DNA of 64,000 nt from an uncultured Bacteroidales bacterium. Its GTDB lineage: Bacteria > Bacteroidota > Bacteroidia > Bacteroidales > UBA11471. Location of the stretch: positions 1 to 64,000 of the forward strand of contig CALUZW010000007.1 in NCBI GenBank assembly GCA_944325415.1, written 5' to 3'. Below the pieces are notes generated by a model. The model was not told the DNA's origin. It worked only from the letters and a program-made list of their open reading frames with translations, and did no database searches. The translations under genes were made by a program, and so were the position numbers. Below, piece by piece: positions 53,208 through 62,530 of the stretch; position 1 is the first letter of the stretch; every line of letters starts with the position of its first letter.

Positions 53208-54313
53208 AGATACTCCTGCTGGGCGAAGCCAGCAACCTGCACTGGACCCTGGCCGAGGGGTTACGCACCTTGGGGCACGATGTTACCGTGGTCTCAAACG
53301 GCAGCGGCTTCATGGACAACCGCCGCGACATCGACCTGCGACGCACCGATTACGGAGTGGCGGGAACGATACGTTACCTCGGCAATCTGCTGCGCCTCCT
53401 GCCCCGCCTGCGCGGATACGATGTCGTGCAACTGAGCAATCCCATATTCCTGCAACTGAAACCCGAAAAAAACCGATGGGTCTTTGACTTTCTGCGCCGC
53501 CACAACGGCAGCCTCTTTCTCGATGCGCTCGGCACCGACTACTTCTATGTAAAAGCCTGCCAGGAGGGGCGTTTCCGATATTCGGACTTCTATCTCGGCG
53601 ACCGGCTGCGCGACTATCCCGGCTGCCGCGAAACCGTCGAGGCATGGAACAGCGACCCGATGAAAAGGCTCAACCTCTACATGGCCGACCGCTGCGACGG
53701 CATCGCCGCCTGCCTCTATGAATACTACGTCGGCTATGAAAACGACTATCGGGAAAAACTGGTCTATCTGCCCATACCCGTGCGTCTGCCCGACGCCGGC
53801 AGGACTGTTCCCCGGTGGGAAGAGGGCATGAAAGTGCGTTTCTTCCTCGGCATACAACGCCACCGCAGCGCCTTGAAAGGTACCGACATCTTCGATGAAG
53901 TGTTGCGCGAAATCGAGAGAAAATATCCCGACGAGTGTGAAACCATACGGGTGGTATCGCTACCGCTCAATGACTATCTGCGGGCCATGCACTCGTCGCA
54001 CGTACTCATCGACCAACTCTACTCCTACACCCCGGCCACCAATGCCTTGCAGGCCATGTCGCAAGGTCTTTCGGTGGTAAGTGGTGCCGAACCCGAATTT
54101 TACGATTTTATCGGAGAGAAAGCGTGCCGGCCCATCTTCAATGCCCTACCCGACCGACAACAGATATATACGCTCTTCGAAGAGATTCTGAGAGGGAAAA
54201 AGAGCCTGCCGCAACGGTGTGCCGACAGCCGCACCTTTGTAGAGAAGCACCACGACTACATACAAGTGGCCCGGCAATATGCCGACTTCTGGTGCCAGCG
54301 CCTCCAACGCTGA
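53204..54313 (+). CDS. GT4-like glycosyltransferase (GT-B fold)
   Basis: 369 residues from the ATG at 53204, overlapping the previous stop by four bases; an in-frame upstream extension is a shadow of that gene. The GT-B pattern is weak but visible: MKILLLGEASNLHWTLAEGLRTLGHDVTVVSNGSG at the start, a donor-domain IQRHRSALKGTDIFDEVL, HVLIDQLYSYTPATNALQAMSQGLSVVSGAEPEFYDFIG (the E-x7-E-like donor site) and a closing FVEKHHDYIQVARQY. It uses a nucleotide sugar to extend a surface glycan. It converges with wzx. Confidence 0.78.
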   Translation: MKILLLGEASNLHWTLAEGLRTLGHDVTVVSNGSGFMDNRRDIDLRRTDYGVAGTIRYLGNLLRLLPRLRGYDVVQLSNPIFLQLKPEKNRWVFDFLRRHNGSLFLDALGTDYFYVKACQEGRFRYSDFYLGDRLRDYPGCRETVEAWNSDPMKRLNLYMADRCDGIAACLYEYYVGYENDYREKLVYLPIPVRLPDAGRTVPRWEEGMKVRFFLGIQRHRSALKGTDIFDEVLREIERKYPDECETIRVVSLPLNDYLRAMHSSHVLIDQLYSYTPATNALQAMSQGLSVVSGAEPEFYDFIGEKACRPIFNALPDRQQIYTLFEEILRGKKSLPQRCADSRTFVEKHHDYIQVARQYADFWCQRLQR

Positions 54314-54341
54314 GGGGGCTTCACGACACAGGGAGACTCAC

Positions 54342-55793
54342 TCACAGAGCCAGCCTCCGTTTCAACTGCCACAACGCCGCTACCGAGACGGCAACGGCAC
54401 ACCCCACGGCCACCGACAGCGAGAGTGTCGTCGCCAGGCGATAACCCGTCGAAACAATCGAACAGCCGGCCACCACCCATACCGCCACACCGAACCACGA
54501 ACGGCCCAGCCGTATGCCATAATAACGGCGGCACACCCACCACATCATCGCCCCATACAGGACAAAATTGAGCAAATAGGCCACCCCTGCGCCTTCGAGG
54601 CCCCACAGATAGTAGCCTCCTACATTGAGCAGGAAGCCACAAAAGTCCGAAGCCAGTTCGGTGGCAAGGTAAAGTTTCCCGTCGCCCTTGGCCAACAGCA
54701 CAAATCCCATGGCCCAGGAAATCGATTTGAACAAGACCCCCACCATGGCCCAGGAAAAGTAGCTCTCCATGCAGAGGAATTCAGCGGTGTAGAGTACCCG
54801 TATTATCCACTCCTGCAACAGAAGAAATGCCGACACGACAGGAGCCAGCATCAGCAGAGCCGCCTCGATCTGTCGCGACATCTGGGCACCCAATCTGTCG
54901 GGGTCGTCACCGACGGCCGCCAGCCGGGGATAATAATCGGTGGCCATCGCTGCCAAGACCAGCCCCACATAGCGCGTCACGATTGCATATCCCGCCTGGT
55001 AATACCCCAAATCGGCCGCTCCGGCCGTGCGCTGTATGAAACCGACAAACAGGTAATTGAACAACGTCGTGAGGAAACCGCTCACCGTCATATACACCCC
55101 CAACACGACCATGACACGCCCCTCCTTGCAAGTCTCGCGCCAAGAGATTTCGACCTTCCGGACGACGGTTTTGCGACTGTATATCCACACAAAGAAGAAA
55201 GTCACTCCCGACGACAAGACAAGCGAGGGCACAATCCCCTCCATGCGGAAGCAGTAGTAGAGCGGCAGCGAAAACAGCAAAGCAACCACATTCCCGGCCA
55301 CACCGGCCTTGGAGAGTTGTTTCAATCGCTGCGTACCCTGCAAAATGGCCTGGTCGCCCGAGGTCAGGGCATTAAAGAGCAGCGCACACGAGAGCCACAC
55401 ATAGCCCCAGATGTGCCGATCGTCGCCAAAAGTAAACCGGCTGAGCAACGGTGCGGTCGAGAGCATGACCACCGCCCCCAGCAGACCGGCCAGCCAGCTC
55501 CACCGCCGCAGCACCGTAACGAGGAAAGCGAGAGCCTGCCCGTCGCCCGAAGCATGTGTGCGCGAAATATTCCGCACGGCACTTTGCCGCAGCCCCAGTC
55601 CCGTCAGGGCACCTATCATCTCTATCGACGTATTGTACAGGCCTATAATACCCACCCCGGCCGGGCCCAGCCACATGGCGATACACTTGTTGCGCACGAT
55701 GGAGCAGAGTATCGACAGCACCTGCACACCACCCAGCATGCCAGTCGTCTTCACAATGCGACGATACATCGATGTCGATTCGCCCTGCTGCAT
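54342..55793 (-). CDS. Wzx-type oligosaccharide flippase
   Basis: 483 residues with 12-14 hydrophobic helices, as in the polysaccharide-transport branch of the MOP superfamily. Typical parts: GVQVLSILCSIVRNKCIAMWLGPAGVGIIGLYN at helix 1-2, SAVRNISR, LGYYQAGYAIVTRYVGLVLAAMATDYYPRLAAV in the middle, and AILMLAPVVSAFLLL-like helices. It should flip undecaprenyl-linked oligosaccharide across the inner membrane. It lies 10 bp after the FemAB/GNAT-like gene, so it is the tail of the dut operon. Confidence 0.87.
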   Translation of the reverse strand: MQQGESTSMYRRIVKTTGMLGGVQVLSILCSIVRNKCIAMWLGPAGVGIIGLYNTSIEMIGALTGLGLRQSAVRNISRTHASGDGQALAFLVTVLRRWSWLAGLLGAVVMLSTAPLLSRFTFGDDRHIWGYVWLSCALLFNALTSGDQAILQGTQRLKQLSKAGVAGNVVALLFSLPLYYCFRMEGIVPSLVLSSGVTFFFVWIYSRKTVVRKVEISWRETCKEGRVMVVLGVYMTVSGFLTTLFNYLFVGFIQRTAGAADLGYYQAGYAIVTRYVGLVLAAMATDYYPRLAAVGDDPDRLGAQMSRQIEAALLMLAPVVSAFLLLQEWIIRVLYTAEFLCMESYFSWAMVGVLFKSISWAMGFVLLAKGDGKLYLATELASDFCGFLLNVGGYYLWGLEGAGVAYLLNFVLYGAMMWWVCRRYYGIRLGRSWFGVAVWVVAGCSIVSTGYRLATTLSLSVAVGCAVAVSVAALWQLKRRLAL

Positions 55794-55803
55794 GGCCGTC
55801 GGA

Positions 55804-56745
55804 TTAAAAGGTCAACAGATAAGTTTCATATACGATGCCGCGACCGCCGAACCCCTCTTTCTGTGCAATGAGCCCCTCGTTGAGATAGTGGCCGTCGTCG
55901 CCGTTGGAGGTACCGAAATCGAAATAGCGGCGGTCGGCATACCGCTCCTGCAACAGGTAGGCAAAAAGGAGGTCGAGCGCAGCACACTCCTTGCCACACG
56001 CCGAAGCCGAGATATACTGCACCCGCACACAATGGCCGCACTCATAGACGACGGTTCCCCCCACAACCCGACTGTCGAGCGTGGCGGTAAAGAGGCGGAT
56101 ATTCTCGGGGAAGAGGGTATGCAGGTGCAACATTTCGTCGAGTGTATGTACGGGTTGCGCGCCGAAACGCTGGGCGAGATTGTCTTTGAGAATCTCCCAG
56201 AAATCGGCCCACGCATCGCTCTCGCCGACCGACACTCCGGAAGCCTGGGCCCTGCGCACGCCGCGCCGGCGCAACTCACTGAACCGCAAAGGGGCCGACA
56301 GATCGACCACCGATGCAATATTGCAGGCGACGAGGCTGACATTGCGGCCGAAAAGAGCGTAGCGGTCTTCTTCGGCCGGATAGCGGTGCAGGTGGTGGGG
56401 CACACACTTGTAAAGCAACTGCCCGATGCCTTGGGCCGGCAACTGCCCGGCCATCACGTCGAAAATGGCTCTCACCCGCTCGGCCGTTGCCGCAGGAGCC
56501 AGCACGAGCCCGCCATAGGTAAGTCCCTGATGCGAACAGAGCATCGCTTCCCGGCGATGAGCCGGCAGCAGGGCCAGCACCTTACCTTTCTGGGTGAAGA
56601 GGTAAGAGCAGTCGGGAAAACGATCGGCATGGTATTCGAGATAATCGCGCCGGAAAAGAAACGTCCCGTTGCGGGCCATCTCTACCGCCGCGTCCCACTC
56701 GGCCCGGAGGTCGGGCGTGTAACGGGTCATGATTATCGGGTTCAT
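55804..56745 (-). CDS. FemAB/GNAT-like acyl- or aminoacyl-transferase
   Basis: 313 residues from the ATG at 56745, overlapping the EnvC-like stop by four bases. Two GNAT-like halves: FLFRRDYLEYHADRFPDCSYLF in the first and, in the second, RLFTATLDSRVVGGTVVYECGHCVRVQYISASACGKECAALDLLFAYLLQERYADRRYFDFGTSN, which resembles FemAB/peptidoglycan-bridge and DUF482-type proteins. It may modify a lipid-linked glycan or peptidoglycan. The substrate is unknown. It sits between envC and wzx. Confidence 0.7.
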   Translation of the reverse strand: MNPIIMTRYTPDLRAEWDAAVEMARNGTFLFRRDYLEYHADRFPDCSYLFTQKGKVLALLPAHRREAMLCSHQGLTYGGLVLAPAATAERVRAIFDVMAGQLPAQGIGQLLYKCVPHHLHRYPAEEDRYALFGRNVSLVACNIASVVDLSAPLRFSELRRRGVRRAQASGVSVGESDAWADFWEILKDNLAQRFGAQPVHTLDEMLHLHTLFPENIRLFTATLDSRVVGGTVVYECGHCVRVQYISASACGKECAALDLLFAYLLQERYADRRYFDFGTSNGDDGHYLNEGLIAQKEGFGGRGIVYETYLLTF

Positions 56746-57995
56746 TTTTTCAGCCACAGTTCCGGGTCTAGTTTTGTCGTCTCTTTTCGTATCTGGAAGT
56801 GAAGCACCGTGCGGTTGTCTTCCTGCGGATCGGAGTAGATAATACCAAGCTCCTGGCCGGTCTTCACCCGGTCGCCGGTCTTCACATAAATGGTACTGAG
56901 GTTGGAATAAATCGTCAGGTATTCGCCGTGCCGCACAATGATGGAGGTATTGTAGCCCGGCATGACGAAGATACTCGTAACGACACCGTCGAATACCGAA
57001 CGGGCACGGGTTCCGGGCTGGGTCTGCAAGTCGATGCCCTGATTGTTGATTTTCACATACTTCAAGTCGGGGTGCTGCTGCGTACCGAAATGAGCAATGA
57101 TACGGTAGCGGCCCGAGAGCGGAGTGGGCAGCTTGCCCCGGTTCTGGGCAAAGTTGCGGGAGAGTTGCTCTTCGTCTTTCGACATCTGGTAACCCGCCGA
57201 CGAGGCTGCCGACTTCTGCGTCGAATTTTTCTTCCGGGCGGCAGCCGCTGCCGCTGCCTTACGGGCCTCCTCTTCGATGACCTCCTGTATGCGACGGCCC
57301 AATGCATCGGCCTGTTGCTGCTGCTTCTTCAACTCCTGTTTCAGGGCCCGTTCCTTCTTTTTAAGACCAGCCACCAGGGTACGCTGTTCCCGCTGCTGGC
57401 GAATAAGCTTCTGCGAGGCAGCCGTGCGCAGAGCCAGTGCTTCATCCTGGGTTTTCTTGACCCGCAGCAACTCGGTGCGCCGCTGGTTGAGCTCGTCGCG
57501 CTGCTGCACAATCTCCTTGGCCTCCTGCTTGCGCCAGGCCGAGAACTCCTGCAAATAGCGGAAACGGCGGTAGGCCTGTTCGAGCGATGCGGCCGATAGC
57601 ACAAACATCAAGGCATCGTAACGGTCGTCGCGCCGCACAGTCATGGAACGGACGGCTTTGGCGTAACTCTCCTTTTTCTCCGCCAGGGTGCGTTCGAGAG
57701 CGGCAATGTCGGCCGACAGTTTACGTTGCTGCTCCACCGTGCGGCTTATCTCGGCGTTCAGGCTCTTGATGCTGTCGTTGATATGGGCAATCTCGGTCGA
57801 GAGCGATTCAAGCCGGTGAAGCGCCTGCAACTGGGTCTTCTGTGTCTTGTCTATCTGCTGGTTGGTGCTCTTGATATTCTGCAATGCCGTCGACTGCTGC
57901 TTTTTGAGCGACTGCACCTTCGAGGAGCTTTGGGCCCGAAGCCCTTGCACCCCGCACAAGAGTACCACCAGAAAGAGCAGCAGCCCGCGTGTCAT
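56742..57995 (-). CDS. EnvC-like murein hydrolase activator (degenerate LytM)
   Basis: 417 residues from the ATG at 57995, chosen because it gives a clean signal (MTRGLLLFLVVLLCGVQGLRAQ) and an ATGA overlap with the previous gene; an ATG at 58016 is possible. Long coiled coil (about 25-255, Gln/Lys/Arg-rich), an Ala/Lys linker, then a LytM/M23 domain (about 300-417). Its zinc ligands are lost: NNQGIDLQT has Gln where the first His belongs, YSNLS replaces Y.HLS and VLHFQI replaces HLHF. So it should regulate amidases rather than cut peptidoglycan, as EnvC does, in the periplasm during division. Confidence 0.86.
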   Translation of the reverse strand: MTRGLLLFLVVLLCGVQGLRAQSSSKVQSLKKQQSTALQNIKSTNQQIDKTQKTQLQALHRLESLSTEIAHINDSIKSLNAEISRTVEQQRKLSADIAALERTLAEKKESYAKAVRSMTVRRDDRYDALMFVLSAASLEQAYRRFRYLQEFSAWRKQEAKEIVQQRDELNQRRTELLRVKKTQDEALALRTAASQKLIRQQREQRTLVAGLKKKERALKQELKKQQQQADALGRRIQEVIEEEARKAAAAAAARKKNSTQKSAASSAGYQMSKDEEQLSRNFAQNRGKLPTPLSGRYRIIAHFGTQQHPDLKYVKINNQGIDLQTQPGTRARSVFDGVVTSIFVMPGYNTSIIVRHGEYLTIYSNLSTIYVKTGDRVKTGQELGIIYSDPQEDNRTVLHFQIRKETTKLDPELWLKK

Positions 57996-58837
57996 TGCGT
58001 GATAGTTTCTATCCATGTTTTCAAATCGGTTCTTTTGTATGAGGCCGGCACGACGGCCGATATATGTTGTGGAGTATTCCAGTCGTACTCCATTTTTTCA
58101 AAAGAGAAAGAGAGGGGGAATCTTCCTGCGCCCGATAGAGCGAATGTCATCTCGCCGGGAGCCGTCCGCCCCTTCACCACCCGATACCCGCCATAACGGC
58201 AAAGCCACGAAACGGGCGGTTGCGGCTTCTGCCACAAGAGCGAGGTGAGGCAGCCCCGACCGTCGACCGTCCAGCCGATGTGTCCCGGAGCCTGGTCAGT
58301 GACCCGGGTGTAGCGATAACCGCCGCTACTGTCGGCTCTGGCCTCGAAAAGCGAGGCATCGTCGGGCCGGAGCATCTGTCCCGGCAGGAAAGGTCGGGCC
58401 AGGAAGAGCGACTGTACGGCCTCAAACGTCAATCCGGCAGCCGCGACTTCGGGCCACTCTCCGACAGAGGCCGCCGCATATTGTTTGTGATAACGGTCGA
58501 TGAGGTGTATCGTATCGGGCGTCAATACCAGACGGCATATCTCGACCCCCATCAGCGGCAGTATCGATACCTGCAACGCCCGGTCTCTCAGCCAGCGCAT
58601 CTGCACCCGGCTGCGGAGAGCCTGCCCGTCGACAAAGAGGGTGGCCGCAGCCTTCATCTGCGCCGAGGTATCGCCGGCGTCACGGGCCAAAAGTTCGGCC
58701 AGCAGCCGGGCCGGCGGAAGGTCGCGACGAGGCGGGTCGGTCGGCTCGCCCGTTCCGGCCAGACGGCTGCGGCACCCCGCAACGACTGTTGCCAGCAACA
58801 CGAGTAGCAGCCACACCCATTTATTCATTCTCGACAT
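57992..58837 (-). CDS. DUF4292 outer-membrane lipoprotein (LolB/LppX-like)
   Basis: 281 residues with a lipoprotein signal (MSRMNKWVWLLLVLLATVVAGC, Cys22); an ATG three codons in is an alternative. The rest matches the Bacteroidota DUF4292 family: VQMRWLRDRALQVSILPLMGVEICRLVLTPDTIHLIDRYHKQY, then a half-barrel of beta-strands. The fold resembles lipid-binding LolB/LppX proteins, so a role in lipoprotein or lipid transport is possible but unproven. It overlaps the TPR gene stop by 17 bp and the EnvC start by four. Confidence 0.8.
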   Translation of the reverse strand: MSRMNKWVWLLLVLLATVVAGCRSRLAGTGEPTDPPRRDLPPARLLAELLARDAGDTSAQMKAAATLFVDGQALRSRVQMRWLRDRALQVSILPLMGVEICRLVLTPDTIHLIDRYHKQYAAASVGEWPEVAAAGLTFEAVQSLFLARPFLPGQMLRPDDASLFEARADSSGGYRYTRVTDQAPGHIGWTVDGRGCLTSLLWQKPQPPVSWLCRYGGYRVVKGRTAPGEMTFALSGAGRFPLSFSFEKMEYDWNTPQHISAVVPASYKRTDLKTWIETITQ

Positions 58838-60545
58838 ATTTTTTCAACGAGATTTTCCGGCGCAGCAACTCCGAGTCGCCACCGGCTTCGAGAGCTTTTT
58901 TCCACCACTCCACGGCCTCGGCTTCCTGACCGGTAACGGCCAGCACATCGCCATAATGTTCATACATCTCGGCACTGGCCTCATTGGAGAGGTCGATGGC
59001 CTTTTTGAGATAGAGCCGCGCCAGCGCGTACCGGCCCTGCTTGAAGTAGACCCAAGCATAGGTATCGAGATACGTGGCATTCTCGGGATTGGCCTTTATC
59101 ACTTCGCCACTCATGCGCTCGGCCTTGTCGAGGTCGCGACCCAACAGAGCCAGATAGTAGCTGTAATTGTTGAGCGCACCGTAGTTTTTCGGATTGTTTT
59201 CCAGCGCCTTGTCGTAGTAAGCAAAGGCTTCGTCGGTCATATCGCGACGGAAGGCAATATCGCCATAGAGCGTGTAAAACTCCGAACGCATGAGGGGGTC
59301 GGAACCTATCTCCGGCACATCAAGGCCGGCCTGTAAGGTAGCCTCGGCCTCATCGTAGCGCCCGGCCACCAGTTGCGAAGAGGCGACAATCAGATAATAA
59401 CGGCCTACGCCGGGCGACTGGGCAATAGCCCGTCGGGCCGCCTCGATGAGGGCCTCGTTGTCGTTCTTCTCGACCAGTATCGAGAAGAGCCGCTGCCACA
59501 AATCCTCGTCGGGCGCAATATCGATGGCCACTTCGAGTTGTTCCTGGGCACGGTCATAATCACCGGCATGAATCAATATCTCGCTATACAGTTTGCGCAA
59601 ATCGGCATCACGGGGATATAGCTCGCACAAACGGGTCATAATCGAGTCGAGGCGGGATTTTTCGTCGGAAAGAATCTGCACGACATAAGGCAGCACCGAC
59701 AGACGGGCATCGGCCGGAAGGTCGCTGTGGAAAAGTACCGTATCGGCCTGTTGCAGATAGGCATCCCAGTCATCTTGCTTCCGGTAATAATTCAGCAGGG
59801 AAAGATGCAAGGCCTCATTCTCCGGGTCGATAGCATGCACCTGCATATAGGTGCGGTAGGCGTCGTCGTAACGTTCGCCATCGAGATAGAGGTCGCCCAG
59901 CAGAATGACATAGGCAACATTGCGCGGATTCTCGGCAATGAGGCGTTCCATCTCTTCATAACTCTGTTCGCGGGCCTGCATCAGGTGATAGATACGGGCC
60001 TTTTGCAAGATGGTGCTTTCGCTGGCACCGTACTGTTCTTCAAAGCGGTTGTAGGCATCGAGCGCCCGCTGCGGCTGCCTGCGGAGCAGACACATCTCGG
60101 CACGTCGCATGAGCACGTCAAAGTCCGACGGTCGCAGCGACAGATACATGCCGTAAAGCGAATCGGCCCGGCTGTAATCGCGCACCTGCCGGGCACACTC
60201 GGCCGCCGACAGGATATACCAGCGGTTGTCCGGGGCAAAATCGACTGCGCGCAACAGGCTGCGATACCCGGTCTCGGCATCGCGCAGGGAAAAATAGTAA
60301 CCGGCCACTTCGGAGTAGGCCGCCGCCAGCGTCGTGTCGAGCGACAGGGCATACCGCAACAGATCGAACGCCTCGGCGTGCTGTCCCGACCCTTTGCATC
60401 GCATCGCCTCGTAATAGGCATAGCGGGCCTTGTTTTCGTCGCGGAGCGTTTGCCCGGCGCCGCTTTCGGCCGCCGGCAAGAGTGTGGGGGCGAGAAGCGC
60501 CCACGCCATAAGAACGCGACAGACAAATCGTTTCATATCCATCAT
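58821..60545 (-). CDS. Exported tetratricopeptide-repeat protein
   Basis: 574 residues: signal MMDMKRFVCRVLMAWALLAPTLLPAAE, then about 14 TPR units filling the rest. Clear copies include ALSLDTTLAAAYSEVAGYYF, YVILLGDLYLDGERYDDAYRTYMQVHAIDPEN, YTLYGDIAFRRDMTDEAFAYYDKALENNPKNYGALNNYSYYLA and TYAWVYFKQGRYALARLYLKKAIDL. It likely serves as a periplasmic or outer-membrane assembly scaffold. It lies between dut and the DUF4292 lipoprotein, with overlap to the latter. Confidence 0.85.
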   Translation of the reverse strand: MMDMKRFVCRVLMAWALLAPTLLPAAESGAGQTLRDENKARYAYYEAMRCKGSGQHAEAFDLLRYALSLDTTLAAAYSEVAGYYFSLRDAETGYRSLLRAVDFAPDNRWYILSAAECARQVRDYSRADSLYGMYLSLRPSDFDVLMRRAEMCLLRRQPQRALDAYNRFEEQYGASESTILQKARIYHLMQAREQSYEEMERLIAENPRNVAYVILLGDLYLDGERYDDAYRTYMQVHAIDPENEALHLSLLNYYRKQDDWDAYLQQADTVLFHSDLPADARLSVLPYVVQILSDEKSRLDSIMTRLCELYPRDADLRKLYSEILIHAGDYDRAQEQLEVAIDIAPDEDLWQRLFSILVEKNDNEALIEAARRAIAQSPGVGRYYLIVASSQLVAGRYDEAEATLQAGLDVPEIGSDPLMRSEFYTLYGDIAFRRDMTDEAFAYYDKALENNPKNYGALNNYSYYLALLGRDLDKAERMSGEVIKANPENATYLDTYAWVYFKQGRYALARLYLKKAIDLSNEASAEMYEHYGDVLAVTGQEAEAVEWWKKALEAGGDSELLRRKISLKKYVENE

Positions 60546-60563
60546 TACAATCGCTGCTTGTCG

Positions 60564-61001
60564 TTATACGCCGGTGTGGCCGAAACCTCCGGCACCCCGT
60601 TCGCTCTCGGCCAGGACATCGACCTCGTTCCAGTCGACACGGCTGTGGGGAGCCACCACCATCTGGCAGATGCGCTCACCGTCGGCTATCGTAAAGTCCT
60701 GCTCGGAGAGGTTGATGAGTATCACTCCTATCTCGCCCCGGTAGTCGGCATCTATCGTACCGGGTGTATTCAGCAGGGTGATGCCTTTTTTCAAGGCCAG
60801 CCCGCTGCGGGGACGCAACTGGGCCTCGTATCCGACGGGAAGCTCGATGAAAAGGCCCGTCGGTACCAGCACGCGCTGCATGGGTTTGAGTACGATGGGT
60901 GCGTCGAGATTGGCCCGGATATCCATGCCTGCCGACTGCGGCGTTTCATATGCGGGAAGAGGGTGTTTGGAACGGTTTATGATTTTTACGGTTGTCTTCA
61001 T
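60564..61001 (-). CDS. dut: dUTP diphosphatase
   Basis: 145 residues, the normal trimeric dUTPase size. All five motifs are visible: SAGMDIRAN (1), [11 protein letters not shown] (2), [20 protein letters not shown] (3), [10 protein letters not shown] (4) and the flexible C-terminal [11 protein letters not shown] (5). It hydrolyses dUTP to dUMP, preventing uracil incorporation and feeding dTMP synthesis. It is first of a six-gene run ending with wzx and is divergent from dgt, another dNTP-pool enzyme. Confidence 0.95.
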   Translation of the reverse strand: MKTTVKIINRSKHPLPAYETPQSAGMDIRANLDAPIVLKPMQRVLVPTGLFIELPVGYEAQLRPRSGLALKKGITLLNTPGTIDADYRGEIGVILINLSEQDFTIADGERICQMVVAPHSRVDWNEVDVLAESERGAGGFGHTGV

Positions 61002-61131
61002 AATAAAATCGAGTCGAAATATAATATCGGCGAAAATAACGAAAAGCGACGAGATTAGCCGCCTATTTTTTTATTTTTTACCTGCGCGAAGCAACTTTCT
61101 CACAAAATTAGGGCGATACGGCAACTTTTTT

Positions 61132-61139
61132 TATCTTTG
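61132..61139 (+). promoter_or_regulatory. dgt -7 element
   Basis: TATCTTTG, 27 bp before the dgt ATG. Between them, AAGGAGA at 61154-61160 is a true Shine-Dalgarno-like site six bases from the ATG, uncommon in this phylum. Confidence 0.55.
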
Positions 61140-61166
61140 CCTTCCATCTCACGAAGGAGAATATTT

Positions 61167-62516
61167 ATGAACGAACATATCATGAGCTGGGAGCGGCTGT
61201 TGTCGTCGAAACGGTTCGGACTGGAACGCTACCACGACGCCCACCAGCACACGCGCACCGATTTCCAGCGCGACTACGACCGACTGGTCTTTTCATCGCC
61301 TTTCCGACGGTTGCAGAACAAGACGCAGGTATTCCCGCTCCCGGGCAGCATATTTGTACACAACCGCCTCACCCACAGCCTCGAAGTATCGTGCGTGGGC
61401 CGTTCGCTGGGCAACAACATATCGGCGGCTCTCGCCGAGAAGTACCACGGCGAACCGTGGGTCGACAAGTTCAACGGCATCGGGGCCATCGTTGCCGCGG
61501 CCTGCCTGGCCCATGACCTGGGCAATCCGCCGTTCGGCCACTCGGGCGAGAAAGCCATCGCCACCTACTTCTCGGAAGGGAACGGACTGGGCTTGAAAAC
61601 GGCGCTCGCCCTCGAAGACGACCAGTGGAAAGACCTCACCCATTTCGAGGGGAATGCCAACGCCTTCCGCCTGCTGACCCACCAGTTCAAAGGGCGTCGC
61701 GAAGGCGGGTTTGTCATGACCTACTCGACGCTGGCTTCGATTGTGAAATATCCCTACGAGTCGACCTTGGCCGGCGAAAAAGGGAAGTTGGGATTCTTCA
61801 CCTCGGAACGCAACGACTTCGTACGCATTGCCGACGAACTGGGCATGCTCCGTATTCCCGACAGCGGAGTGCGCTACTGCCGCCACCCGCTGGTCTACCT
61901 GGTCGAGGCGGCCGACGACATCTGCTACCAGATTATGGACATAGAAGATGCCCACAAACTGAAAATCCTTACCACCGACGTCGTAAAACAGCTTTTCCTC
62001 GACTTTTTCACCGGCGAACGCCGCCGGAAAATCGAAGAGACCCTGAGCATCGTCTCCGACCTCAACGAACAAATTGCCTACCTGCGCTCCTGCGTCATCG
62101 GCAAGCTGGTCGACGAATGTTCGCGCCTCTTTGTCGCCCTCGACGACGAACTGCTGCGCGGCGAGCTCAAAGGCTGCCTCATCGACCAGATAAGCGATAC
62201 CCCCCGCAACGCCTACAAGGCCTGCTCAAAGGTGGCCTACCGCTACATCTACAAAGCCTCCGACGTACTCGACATCGAGCTGGCCGGTAACCGCATCATC
62301 ACCGTACTGCTCGACAAGCTCATCGACGCCGTGCTTCACCCCGAGAAAGCCTACTCGCAACTGCTGCTCAACAAAGTGCCCGAACAATATGAGATGCAGA
62401 GCGACAACACCTTCACCCGTGTACAGGCCGTCATCGACTACATTTCGGGCATGACCGACGTCTACGCACTCGACCTCTATCGAAAAATCAACGGCATGAG
62501 CCTTCCTGCCCTGTAA
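61167..62516 (+). CDS. dgt: Deoxyguanosinetriphosphate triphosphohydrolase-like HD protein
   Basis: 449 residues from the ATG at 61167. The HD-domain metal site is intact: VHNRLTHSLEVSCVGRS (His), CLAHDLGNPPFGHSGEKAI (HD) and YLVEAADDICYQIMDIEDAHK (last Asp). Also present are FRRLQNKTQVFPLP and FEGNANAFRLLT, typical of Dgt. It cleaves dNTPs to nucleoside and triphosphate and so trims dNTP pools, with some relatives limiting phage. An upstream reading to 61137 overlaps the promoter. The next gene starts 14 bp downstream. Confidence 0.92.
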   Translation: MNEHIMSWERLLSSKRFGLERYHDAHQHTRTDFQRDYDRLVFSSPFRRLQNKTQVFPLPGSIFVHNRLTHSLEVSCVGRSLGNNISAALAEKYHGEPWVDKFNGIGAIVAAACLAHDLGNPPFGHSGEKAIATYFSEGNGLGLKTALALEDDQWKDLTHFEGNANAFRLLTHQFKGRREGGFVMTYSTLASIVKYPYESTLAGEKGKLGFFTSERNDFVRIADELGMLRIPDSGVRYCRHPLVYLVEAADDICYQIMDIEDAHKLKILTTDVVKQLFLDFFTGERRRKIEETLSIVSDLNEQIAYLRSCVIGKLVDECSRLFVALDDELLRGELKGCLIDQISDTPRNAYKACSKVAYRYIYKASDVLDIELAGNRIITVLLDKLIDAVLHPEKAYSQLLLNKVPEQYEMQSDNTFTRVQAVIDYISGMTDVYALDLYRKINGMSLPAL

Positions 62517-62530
62517 AAAAACATCTGAAT

